Notes: a model not told the origin generated them from the sequence alone. Shown: positions 32,431 through 41,878, counted from the stretch's first letter. The stretch is DNA of 64,000 nucleotides from Myxococcota bacterium (GCA_022072125.1 JAJVIH010000050.1:41464-105463), one strand, 5' to 3'. Translations and numbers: made by a program.

Positions 32431-33426
32431 TCACGGCCCGGCCGATGGCTGGTACAGCCCCGGCACGATATCGCAGGGGCCGCACCCAGAGCGGGGATGC
32501 TCGTTGAAACAGGCCTCGGTGGCCCGGCGCAGCGCAAGCCCGGAAATCGTCTCCGGCGCCGGCGCGATGACGCGGAAAAACGGTTTGCGTCCCTCTTCAT
32601 AGGTCGAGGGCAATTCCTCGCCCGGACCCGCGCATTCCACCACGTAATCGAGATGCGGGAGCGTCTCGATCTCCTTCTCCGCGGCGGAAAGCCGGGCCTT
32701 CACGTCGTTGTAGGCCGCCACCACGCGATCCTGCCGCACGGCGAAACGCCCCGGCGGATAGCGGGTGAGAAAGGCCTCGATGCGATCCATGCGGTCCAGC
32801 GGCGTCGGCAACGCGGGCAACTGGGCCAGCAATTCCTGGTGGCTGGACAACATCCGGGCCGTGAAGCTGTCCTCGCTGAGCAGCAAATCAAACTGGCGGC
32901 GGAAGGGCGCGGCCAGCATGCGCTCGGCCCTGGCGCCCAGCCGCGGACCCAGGGTGTCCCAGCCGCGGCCCGGCAGCACCACCTGGTTGAGCACTTCCTT
33001 CGAGCCCACATGGACCAGCGCCACCTCGGCCTTGAGGCGTCCGCCGCCGGTCAGGCCAATCACCGTGGTGAGCACCGACTCCACGTCCAGGTCGGCGCCG
33101 ATCAGGGAGACGCATTCGCGATCCGCCCCGCATTTCATGACATCCTGCTTGCGTTTCTCCAGGACGTTGAACACCTGCGAAGGCGGGATCACGGTGAATC
33201 CGGGGCGCACCCCCTGAGCGTATTTGCCCAGCATGCGGGCCGCGCCCTGCGCGGTGACGCCCTGCACCCCGGAGGCGATGCGCACCGGGAAAATCGCCAC
33301 CGATTGCAGGCGATCGCCCTGGGCCGCCGGCGCGGGGGATGGCGCGGGCTTTGCGGCGCCCGTTCCCTGCGCCCACGCCGCGCCCGCCAACAGAAGAATC
33401 AGAACCAGCAACCACGCCCGCTTCAT
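32431..33426 (-). CDS. Hypothetical secreted protein
   Basis: Signal peptide MKRAWLLVLILLLAGAAWAQ; 5-nt gap from the upstream cNMP-binding gene. Confidence 0.65.
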   Translation of the reverse strand: MKRAWLLVLILLLAGAAWAQGTGAAKPAPSPAPAAQGDRLQSVAIFPVRIASGVQGVTAQGAARMLGKYAQGVRPGFTVIPPSQVFNVLEKRKQDVMKCGADRECVSLIGADLDVESVLTTVIGLTGGGRLKAEVALVHVGSKEVLNQVVLPGRGWDTLGPRLGARAERMLAAPFRRQFDLLLSEDSFTARMLSSHQELLAQLPALPTPLDRMDRIEAFLTRYPPGRFAVRQDRVVAAYNDVKARLSAAEKEIETLPHLDYVVECAGPGEELPSTYEEGRKPFFRVIAPAPETISGLALRRATEACFNEHPRSGCGPCDIVPGLYQPSAGP

Positions 33427-33431
33427 GGTTC

Positions 33432-33902
33432 TCAGAACCGCGTCATGGCGAAGAACGCCGTGATCTTGTCGTTGGTTTCGCGCAACCGCCGGGACAGCGT
33501 GCGCACGAAGCTCCACAGGACCTCGTAGGCGAGGTCCTTGTTCATGAAGAGAAGATTGTCGAAGGGCTCCCGCTCGATGGCCCACAGGGTGCAGGCCTCG
33601 TGGCAGATGGCGTCGGCGGAGCGCGGCTGGTTGTCAATGATGGCCATCTCGCCGAAGTAGGCGCCATCGCGCAGGATGGTCAGGGCCTCCTCGCCGATGC
33701 CCTCGATGTTGCGCGAGATGCGCACCGCCCCGTCCACCACGATGTACAGGGTGAAATCCTGGACGCCCTCGCGGAAGATGACCTCGTTCTTCCGGAATTT
33801 GACCTCGCGGATCAGGTCCGCCACCAGTTGAAGCTGGTCATGGGTTAGGTTGGCGAAAAGTTCGATGTTGCGCAGCCGCGCGGTATCCATATGATCGGCC
33901 AT
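33432..33902 (-). CDS. Cyclic-nucleotide-binding (Crp-type cNMP) domain protein without a DNA-binding domain
   Basis: LRNIELFANLTHDQLQLVADLIREVKFRKNEVIFREG...LYIVVDGAVRI...GAYFGEMAIIDNQPRSADAICHE. Confidence 0.9.
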   Translation of the reverse strand: MADHMDTARLRNIELFANLTHDQLQLVADLIREVKFRKNEVIFREGVQDFTLYIVVDGAVRISRNIEGIGEEALTILRDGAYFGEMAIIDNQPRSADAICHEACTLWAIEREPFDNLLFMNKDLAYEVLWSFVRTLSRRLRETNDKITAFFAMTRF

Positions 33903-33975
33903 GATGCCCCCGGCGAGGCCGCAAGCTAACACGCGGTTCCGCTGGAAACAACCCGCATGCCCCCCCGGAGACCCA

Positions 33976-34494
<519 letters not shown>

Positions 34495-34509
34495 GACGGG
34501 GGGAACGAA

Positions 34510-34536
34510 GAACCTGTCCGGCGGAGCGGTCAAGCG
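34510..34536. repeat. 27-bp exact direct repeat, copy 1
   Basis: GAACCTGTCCGGCGGAGCGGTCAAGCG, identical to 35697..35723. Confidence 0.9.
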
Positions 34537-34630
34537 CGTTCATCCATCGGATTCCCGGGCTTGACCCCATGCCAGGCGCTGGAATGGCTGCTCAGGGGCG
34601 GGGGACAAGCTCCAGCACATCAACAGCGCA

Positions 34631-35601
34631 TCAAGGTGTTGGTTCAGGGGCCCAAGGTGGCCATGAATCCCTTGAGTACGATGAATCAACATGTTCTCCG
34701 GCATCGGGTCCACGACGGATGTATTTACAATCGTCCGTATAGTTGCGTTCATAGTCAAGGTAGTGATCACAACGCCCATCGCAGTAGCCCGGTTCTTGCC
34801 GTGACGCGAACAGAAAACATTCGCCAATCTGCTCAATTCTCTCATAACAGTCATTGCAACATTTGTCGGCGGCCTTCCGGCATTTCTCCGACCAGTTGGT
34901 GCGGTCGAAATTCCGGGGAACGGGGTTGGGGGTGCGTTCATTCACATGGGTGCAATGTTCAAACATCCACTCTTCTCCCTGAAAACAGGGGATATACTCG
35001 GCGGCGGCGTAAGATTCGGTTTTTCCATCCGGACATTGCACGGTGAGGGTTCCTGGCGCCCGCTTGTGGTAGGAAGGAGCTTCAGTGGATTGCCAGGTCG
35101 CCAGATACTCCAGACCATACGGGTCGAGGAAAATCATTTGCACGCGCAGCTTTTGTATCGGATCGTTTCCTGGCGCGGCTTTGCTTTCATATATCAAGCG
35201 ATTGTGAAAGCTCATTCGATAATGGGTGGGCTCGGCCCAGGCCGCCTGGGTGGGAACATCTGGTGCCCCGATTCCCATTCGATGCTGTAATTGTCCAGCA
35301 TGGATGAGCCGTCCGCGAGAATGGCCTTGTCCCTCTCTTTATACAGGCATTTTCCCGAATGGTAGGGGATATCCCGGTATAGTTTGACCAGGCAGGAATT
35401 GGCCTGCTTCAGCTTTTCCCAGCATTCGGGGAGTAGCAGGTCCACCGACCCCCCGTTAATAACTGATTTAATCTCCCTGGTGCCCGAGGGCGAGGCTTGG
35501 GATAAAGGGGGGATTTCGGGTTGAACGCTGGTACATGCGTTCATCACCATGACGGCCAGAATGAGTGGGCATGTCCACCATGTGCGGGAATGTGTGTTCA
35601 T
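34631..35601 (-). pseudogene. Small lipoprotein gene, apparently frameshifted near 35250-35275
   Basis: N-terminal half from ATG 35601 (MNTHSRTWWTCPLILAVMVMNACTSVQPE...ECWEKLKQANSCLVKLYRD...YSIEWESGHQM) lies in one frame and ends at 35212. The C-terminal half (...TQAAWAEPTHYRMSFHNRLIYESK...LTVQCPDGKTES...) continues in another frame to 34631. Both halves resemble successive parts of the upstream lipoprotein. Confidence 0.65.
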
Positions 35602-35696
35602 CTCTGACTCCACGCCAAGCCGATGCTGATGAGCGGTGTTTGATGCAAATCCGTCATGGCGGAATACGGGGCTCCGCAACAAAACAGGAAAAGCAT

Positions 35697-35723
35697 GAAC
35701 CTGTCCGGCGGAGCGGTCAAGCG
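35697..35723. repeat. 27-bp exact direct repeat, copy 2
   Basis: Identical to 34510..34536; each copy lies just 3' (minus strand) of one of the two related lipoprotein genes. Confidence 0.9.
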
Positions 35724-35747
35724 GGACCCGAACGCAGTCCGGCGTGA

Positions 35748-36320
35748 TTATTGGCCTGCGTTTTCTGGCGTGCAATTGCCGGGCCAGCGGTTTGGACCGG
35801 TGGCTTTCAGCAGGCCGACACAGGATTCGTTCATGCGCCCCACCATGAAAGATTCCCGTTTGCCGCCGGGGCACATGACAGCCAACGAATAGTGTTGTTG
35901 ATCACCTTTGGTTTCATAATGAATGGGAGAATATTTAATGCCAGTGAAAAAATAATCGTCTTGTGGGTTTTTAATTGATTCGCCGTGCCATGGCATGGAA
36001 AAACAAAACGAACCGGCTTTTTCCATGGTCCATATCTCTCGGTTCATCTTGAGCACGTGACCACTCGACCAGCGGATAACGGTTTCATCTCGAGTGGTGG
36101 ATGCCGTGCAGGCTCCCGTCACCACGCCACAGGGCTCGTTCAGCTTGGTCAGGCAGGACTGGTTGGCTTCCAGCACCTGCTGGCATTCCGGCCTGAAAAA
36201 CAGCACATGCGATGCTTGTTCTGGCATGAGAGGGTCAGGATCAATGATGAGTTCATCCTCGCATGACACCAAGCCCATCCCCATCATCAGCAGGACCGCA
36301 GCCGTCCACAATGAGTTCAT
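35748..36320 (-). CDS. Small Cys-containing lipoprotein
   Basis: MNSLWTAAVLLMMGMGLVSCEDEL lipobox; ATG overlaps the S8 protease stop (ATGA); related in layout to the frameshifted lipoprotein downstream. Confidence 0.75.
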   Translation of the reverse strand: MNSLWTAAVLLMMGMGLVSCEDELIIDPDPLMPEQASHVLFFRPECQQVLEANQSCLTKLNEPCGVVTGACTASTTRDETVIRWSSGHVLKMNREIWTMEKAGSFCFSMPWHGESIKNPQDDYFFTGIKYSPIHYETKGDQQHYSLAVMCPGGKRESFMVGRMNESCVGLLKATGPNRWPGNCTPENAGQ

Positions 36321-38674
36321 TTTGTGCTCCATGCGATGGCGACACGAATATCCCTGGACGTCAGGCCGTATTGGGTCACCACTGCCTGACAAGTATAATT
36401 GCCGAGCAGATTGCTTTTTGAATCAATATATATTCCCTCGGAGTTGCCGGTAAAGTTGCGTGATCCGAATATTATAAAGCTCTTATGTGCATGTTTTGTC
36501 TCGCAAAGAAAAAATAAATCCAGATCAGCGTGATTTTCCTTTTCACACCCTGTGACATCTCCGGGAGTGCAAATGGGAGTGATTTCCCATGCCATGACCA
36601 CCCTGATTTGACCGGTGGGGGCGGGTTGAATGGGGATGTTCAGATTCATGGCCCGCAGACCCAACTCATTCGTTGTGTCCCAAAACTTGTCCCGGCGGAA
36701 ATCCGAGGGCCTGATGATGCTTTCTTCCCAACCATTTTCGCGGGGTTGTTGAGGGTTCAATCTTCCCCCACGTGGTCCCCGGATCAAATCCAGGGCACTC
36801 CGTACATTTAAAAAGCCGTAACCAGCATGATGATCCAGATTTTGCAATTTGACATCATCAAGGTTAATTCCCATCCATGGTGGAGGACTGTTTATGATTT
36901 TACCCACCTCGGGCAAAATCGGACCGTCCCATGGCAATGGAAAGGCAAACACCCGATCCATGAAAATATCACCGTTACCTCCTAAACTCATCCAGTATGT
37001 GCCCATGTGGTCAGCGGACGCGAAGAGGATTGCCTGGGCCAAATGAGGTCGTTGGATGATGTGTGGTTCAATGGCCATTATTCTTGCCACCGCGCTGGTT
37101 ACAAAAGGTGCCGAGAGACTTGTACCACTCTCTAATACACGTTCCAGCGGCTCATTATCCCCCGGAACTTCCACGTCTTGTCCACGCGCCATGAGATGGG
37201 GCATTTCCATGAGTCTGCCGAATGATCGTTGGTTGCTGATCGAGGAAAAATCGGCCCGCCCAGCTTGTTTGTAGCTAAATTCACGTATGTGGAGTGGTTT
37301 TGGTGTGGCGCCGACAACGAAACCATTGTACAGGCTATGGCTGACAAACGCCTCATGGTCCCGAAAACATTTCAGATGCCCTTCTTGGCCATCATCGGGG
37401 TTGATGACATCCGCAAAAGTATCGATCCGCGAGCATCTGCCCTGGTTTCCGGCGGAGGCGACCCAGACATGTCCGCTTATTGTAGCGAGATAGTCGGCAT
37501 ACCGGTCTATCACGCTGCGCGTGAAACGCTCATCCACGTATTCCTCGTAACGATCCTGGCCGTCGTCATCGCGGTCCCATTCAAACGCGAGTCCAAAAGA
37601 CATATTGCTTACCTGATATCTGGCCAGCGGCATTAAATAGGTCAAGCCCTGGTCGCCAAAACCACCATCTTTTAATTTAAACCATCCCAGCTTGGCGCCG
37701 GGAGCTCCACCACGGGCGCTCATACCACTTGCGGGGCCGTTCCGGATAATTGAACTGACTTTGACAACATGGGCTGCTTCACATGGATCATCGAGTGAAA
37801 CATATTCATCGGGACCCAACCCGTAGTTCCCGATCCATGCGGGACCACGCCCACATGGTTCCACTACGGCAATATTGATGCCTTGCCCCCCCACGCTACT
37901 TGAAGGAAATTTATGATGAATAAACAAATCAGAAGAAAGCAAAGAGGGCTTGTCATCATCATGGTTGTGAGTTTCAACCCCTCCACTTTCTCCATCATAT
38001 ATCACCTCTATTTTACCGAGAGCCTTGTTCCGCAGGGCGACAAAATCATTGGCCGGCAGAGTCACTTCAATCATCGGGCCAAATATCTTTTTCACTTGGG
38101 CATAGGAATCCTCATTGATATCGAGTCGGTCAAGCACCACGCTCTGCTCGGCAAGCCATGCGGAGGCCAATTGCTCGATGGTGGCGCCCGCCGCCTTCAT
38201 CGCGAAATAGTTCTCGGGGGCGTACAGCCACAGGATCATCCTCACCGGGTCGGCGCCCTTGCCCTCGGCGATCATCCGCGCCACCCGCGACTCCAGCGAG
38301 GGCTGGACAAACCACGGCGCCTCGCTGTCGGCGCGCACGGGCGCCGGGGCCTGGAATTTTTTCGGCACCACCGACCCCTCCGGAAATCCCTCTTCCAGCG
38401 GAATCAGCAACCGCACGCCCTCGTTCTCGGCGTACAGGGCGTATCCCCTGGGGACGCCCCCGCCGGAAACGCCGCCATCGCGGCCGCCCGCCACGCCGCC
38501 CTGGCCCTGGCGGACATCGTTGTTCGTGGTGGAATTGTTCGTGGAGGTACAGTTGCCGCCCGAACACGAGGTGCTGGTGTTCGTGATCGTGATCGGCGGC
38601 ATGGAGGTCTGACATCCCGCCAGCATGTGGCTTGCCAGCGCCATGACCGTGATGGTGAGGGATTTCGCGTTCAT
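36317..38674 (-). CDS. Lipoprotein-anchored subtilisin-like (S8) serine protease
   Basis: Lipobox MALASHMLAGCQTS; oxyanion region VWVASAGNQG; catalytic Ser motif ESGTSLSAPFVTSAVA; His region CEAAHVVKVSSII; C-terminal beta-rich domain. Confidence 0.85.
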   Translation of the reverse strand: MNAKSLTITVMALASHMLAGCQTSMPPITITNTSTSCSGGNCTSTNNSTTNNDVRQGQGGVAGGRDGGVSGGGVPRGYALYAENEGVRLLIPLEEGFPEGSVVPKKFQAPAPVRADSEAPWFVQPSLESRVARMIAEGKGADPVRMILWLYAPENYFAMKAAGATIEQLASAWLAEQSVVLDRLDINEDSYAQVKKIFGPMIEVTLPANDFVALRNKALGKIEVIYDGESGGVETHNHDDDKPSLLSSDLFIHHKFPSSSVGGQGINIAVVEPCGRGPAWIGNYGLGPDEYVSLDDPCEAAHVVKVSSIIRNGPASGMSARGGAPGAKLGWFKLKDGGFGDQGLTYLMPLARYQVSNMSFGLAFEWDRDDDGQDRYEEYVDERFTRSVIDRYADYLATISGHVWVASAGNQGRCSRIDTFADVINPDDGQEGHLKCFRDHEAFVSHSLYNGFVVGATPKPLHIREFSYKQAGRADFSSISNQRSFGRLMEMPHLMARGQDVEVPGDNEPLERVLESGTSLSAPFVTSAVARIMAIEPHIIQRPHLAQAILFASADHMGTYWMSLGGNGDIFMDRVFAFPLPWDGPILPEVGKIINSPPPWMGINLDDVKLQNLDHHAGYGFLNVRSALDLIRGPRGGRLNPQQPRENGWEESIIRPSDFRRDKFWDTTNELGLRAMNLNIPIQPAPTGQIRVVMAWEITPICTPGDVTGCEKENHADLDLFFLCETKHAHKSFIIFGSRNFTGNSEGIYIDSKSNLLGNYTCQAVVTQYGLTSRDIRVAIAWSTK

Positions 38675-38709
38675 CCGTCAACTCCGGGGTGGCGAACCGG
38701 CGGAATGCA

Positions 38710-40312
38710 TCAGGGGGTGAACTCCAGTTTCCACGCCGTGCCGAAGGCTTCCGGCGCGCCGATGGGCAGGGTCGAGCCCACCATCCAGAAGGCGGCGGAG
38801 CTGGTTGTCGTGGGGGGCGGGGGAGCGAGCATGGTTCCCCACACGCCGCGCACCGAGGTCTTGCTCAGCAGGTATTTGTTGTCGGTGGTGTCGGCGTCCA
38901 GCTTTTGAAACACCGGGGCGGCGGCGGCGAAATCCGCCCAGGCCACCATGCCGTTGTCGCCCGCCACCAGGACCGGACGCTTGTTTCCGGCCACCGCGCC
39001 AAACACGCCGCGCAGATGCCCCGCCCCCGTGACGGGGCCGCTCAGGTTCGCCCATGAGGAGGTGTTCTTGCGCGCCAGGGTTCCGCTTTCGCCCACCACG
39101 ACGATATCGGCCGATGGGTTGGGCGCCGCGAACCAGACCCCATGCAGGTGGGGCGAGGCGGAGTTGGTTCCGCGTTGCACCACGAAGGCTGGAGCGCCCA
39201 GGCCGGAATCGCGGGTGAAGGTGGTTCCGGCTCCGTCGGTGGAGATCAGCACCTCCCCGGATTCGCCCACCGCCACCACGGTGATGGGGGAAGCGGTGGC
39301 GGAGTTGTCCTTCACCATGGCGTGAATGGCGTAAATCTCGCGCGCATCCGCCGGAAGGGTGGCGGAGGTGATCGTGCCGCCGCCGCCGGCCACCTCGTGG
39401 TAGCGGGTGATTTTCACGCCGTTGACGGCGGATTTGACGGCCCACCACACAAAGCGCTCGTCCAGTCCGGTGGCGTTTTTGCGGACCACCGCGGTGACAT
39501 CGTACGCGCGGGAGTTGGCGTCCGCGCCGTCACCCAGACCGGAGAGGACCCAGGGGCTGGCCAGCGGAGCGGTTTTGGGCAGGTGATATTTGCGTTTGTA
39601 GGTGGGGGTGGAGGCCGGAATGGCGTCGTGGCCGGTGGAGCGGGCGGTGATGCCAGTGCCCAGGCCATCCAGCCCCACGGCGGCGAAGACCGATTCATCG
39701 TTCAGGTGGAAGCCGTGGATATCGGGATCGGTGAGAGAGGGAATGGGGTTGTCCATGTTCCCCAGGTGACCCGTGCGCAGGCTGATGATGCGGTGGGCGT
39801 TGCCAGCGGTGGCGACCATGGGGGCTTCCCCGCCGATGTTCACGCCGTACACGGCGTTGAGCGGCGTGATATCGGCCACTCCGGCGGTTTCCAGATCGCC
39901 GTTCATCAGCATGAGGGGACCCACGCCGGGGCCGCTTCCGGCATCGGCGCCGGTGTCCGGCGTGACGTCTCCGAAGCCGCCGTCCGCGGGGCTGGTGTCG
40001 CCCGAACCGTTGTCGCCGGGAAAAACATCGGAGGCGCCGGCGTCGCGCGGGGGCCGGGGCTCGAAGGGGTCGGGCAGTTCGGGAAACTCGACGCCTTCCC
40101 CAGCGGCGGCGGCCTGGGTTTGTCCGGTGGTATTGCTGGTGGTGGTGGAGTTGCTCGCCGTGCAGTCGCCATCGGAGCACGAGGTGCTCATGTTGGTGAT
40201 GGTGATGGGCGGCAGGGAAGCCTGACATCCGGCGAGCAGAAACAGGCCGGTCAGCGCGGCGGTCAGTCTACGGTTGGCATGGCCTTTGCTGGGGGGGGGG
40301 TAGGTGGCGCAT
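38710..40312 (-). CDS. Propeller-like secreted lipoprotein; 5' end out of frame because of a C10 tract
   Basis: The body is open from 40191 to 38710. The lipoprotein signal (RRLTAALTGLFLLAGCQASLPPITITNMSTSCSDGDC) is encoded upstream with no in-frame ATG/GTG/TTG. ATG 40312, with AAAGGA 7 nt upstream, joins that frame if the C10 tract is read as C9. The propeller call is based on repeated blades with GES/GEV/GDN turns. Confidence 0.7.
40291..40300 (-). repeat. Homopolymeric C10 tract (G10 on + strand) 10 nt inside the apparent start codon
   Basis: Sequence ...tttgct gggggggggg taggtggcgcat... on the + strand. Confidence 0.9.
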
Positions 40313-40613
40313 GGTCAATCCTTTTTAGGCTCTGGGGGAGTCGCCGGTTTGCGCTCGATACTGCCTGATTCATCGCAATGGTGCCTAAATGCGCAGCCAC
40401 TGTCAAGGGATTTTTTTCTTCGCTCAAACCTGAACGTGTTGTGTCTTCCCCGCGCGATCGGGATTGGCGCGGCATTGGCGCCGCCAGCGTGAATGCATGG
40501 GGAATTTGACGCTGGAGCCGCGTTCCCCGCGCGGCGGCGCGGAGGGGAATCGTCCGGAAGCGCGTTGTTGGACGATGCGGGGAGCGGCGCGCGTGATCAG
40601 CGCCGGGGGGTGA

Positions 40614-41303
40614 TCACCAGGGTTCGACGGGCGCGGGTCCGCCGAAGAAAAAGATCACGCCGAGATTGATGCTGTTGCCAGACAGGGGGACGCGGACGCC
40701 ATCCAGTTTGGGAATCGCCGTCCAGTAGAAGGTGTCGTCGAGGAACAGACCCACGTGGCGGCTCAGATCAAAGCGTACGCCTGCTCGCAGCATCAGATAC
40801 TGGTTCTGGCCTCCGCCCTCCAGTTCAGAGCCTGTTGTATCGGTGGCGTAGGCGATGGTGAACCAGTTACCCAGGCCCAGCGCCAGAAACGGCACGACCA
40901 CCTCATCCACGTCGAGAAAGAAGGTTCCCGTCAGCCCCAGCAGGATATGATGGCTGTCCATCTTCCTGCCCTTCACGCTCTCCAGCGAGTCGTGGGCGTA
41001 GCCGGTTTCAATGCCCAAATCCACGAAATGCAGCGGCTGCCAGGAGAAGCGGGCGGTCGCCAGCGGGGGGACGAGCAGGTAGCTCTTCAGTTGATCGCCC
41101 TTGAGTTGCAGGGAGTCGCGGACGGGGCCGCGGGGGATCATATGGTAGCCGCCGGTGATGGCGATGGCGCCGCGTCCCGAGCGGGGCCGTGCTTCTGCGG
41201 CGCAAGGAAGAGCAAACGCGGCGGTCAAAAATGTAATATATATTGCTACATCAATGTATCGTAACAGCATCAATCTAAAATTATTTTTGTATTTCAAATA
41301 CAT
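40614..41303 (-). CDS. Outer-membrane beta-barrel-like protein
   Basis: Signal peptide FLTAAFALPCAAEA; alternating beta-strand pattern; ends SINLGVIFFFGGPAPVEPW. Confidence 0.65.
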   Translation of the reverse strand: MYLKYKNNFRLMLLRYIDVAIYITFLTAAFALPCAAEARPRSGRGAIAITGGYHMIPRGPVRDSLQLKGDQLKSYLLVPPLATARFSWQPLHFVDLGIETGYAHDSLESVKGRKMDSHHILLGLTGTFFLDVDEVVVPFLALGLGNWFTIAYATDTTGSELEGGGQNQYLMLRAGVRFDLSRHVGLFLDDTFYWTAIPKLDGVRVPLSGNSINLGVIFFFGGPAPVEPW

Positions 41304-41482
41304 GATTGTCTGATGCGATGCGTCATGAAAGCGCCGATTTATTTTTATGTAGTTGTTCTGCTAATTCGCCGGAGGATGGGCGCTCCGCTCCAACCTGGGC
41401 GGACAGGCAAGAATCCATCGTAAGATATTGAATAAAAATGATAATTTTTGTTTCCTCCAAAAAAGTTTTTCCTGAATCAAAA

Positions 41483-41500
41483 TTGGCACGCGGATTGCTA
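41483..41500 (+). promoter_or_regulatory. Sigma-54 (-24/-12) promoter
   Basis: TTGGCACG-CGGA-TTGCTA, matching TGGCACG-N4-TTGCW with correct spacing, in AT-rich DNA 76 nt upstream of the ATG at 41576. Confidence 0.8.
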
Positions 41501-41575
41501 ATACGTTGCCCGACGAAATGGCCCGGCGGAACGCCGCAAGCCCAACCCAGAATCCTTCAGACCGGAGCAAAAGTC

Positions 41576-41878
41576 ATGAAAACCTTCTCGAACACCCAGG
41601 AATTTCCCCGCTTCGCCTCCTCCCGCAAGGCTTCCTCGCGGCGCTTTTCCTTCGACGGGAATTTCGCCCGCGCCCTGGCGGTGATTGGTCTGTGGCTGGC
41701 CGCCTTCGTGGGGTATTCGATGAATGATTCCGTTGAGCAGCGCGCGCTGGGCGTGGCCCGCTTCGCCAGCCCCGGCTGCAAGGAATTCCGCGTGACCGGC
41801 GTGGAAGTCGAAGGCAAGTACTCCTACGTCTCCGTGGACGCCTGCGGTGAGTACGAAGTCTACGGCGTGATGAACTGA
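41576..41878 (+). CDS. Orphan 100-aa protein with one TM/signal-anchor helix and two C-terminal Cys
   Basis: MKTFSNTQEFPRF...ARALAVIGLWLAAFVGYSMNDSVEQRALGVARFASPGCKEFRVTGVEVEGKYSYVSVDACGEYEVYGVMN; lies between a sigma-54 promoter and a terminator. Confidence 0.75.
   Translation: MKTFSNTQEFPRFASSRKASSRRFSFDGNFARALAVIGLWLAAFVGYSMNDSVEQRALGVARFASPGCKEFRVTGVEVEGKYSYVSVDACGEYEVYGVMN

Noticed and set aside
35212-35290. Programmed -1 ribosomal frameshift as explanation for the split lipoprotein gene
   Set aside because: The shift direction fits, but no canonical slippery heptamer with a downstream structure is evident in the right frame; indel or decay is simpler.
34510-35723. 27-bp direct repeats as transposon ends or a CRISPR array
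   Set aside because: Only two copies ~1.2 kb apart, no transposase ORF between them and no regular spacers.
40274-40290. Second sigma-54-like string on the + strand, TTGGCATG-GCCT-TTGCT, next to the G10 tract
   Set aside because: It lies within the 5' coding region of the minus-strand lipoprotein gene and has no convincing + strand gene downstream (only a 62-aa ORF); the weaker -24 match is probably coincidental, though an antisense RNA cannot be excluded.
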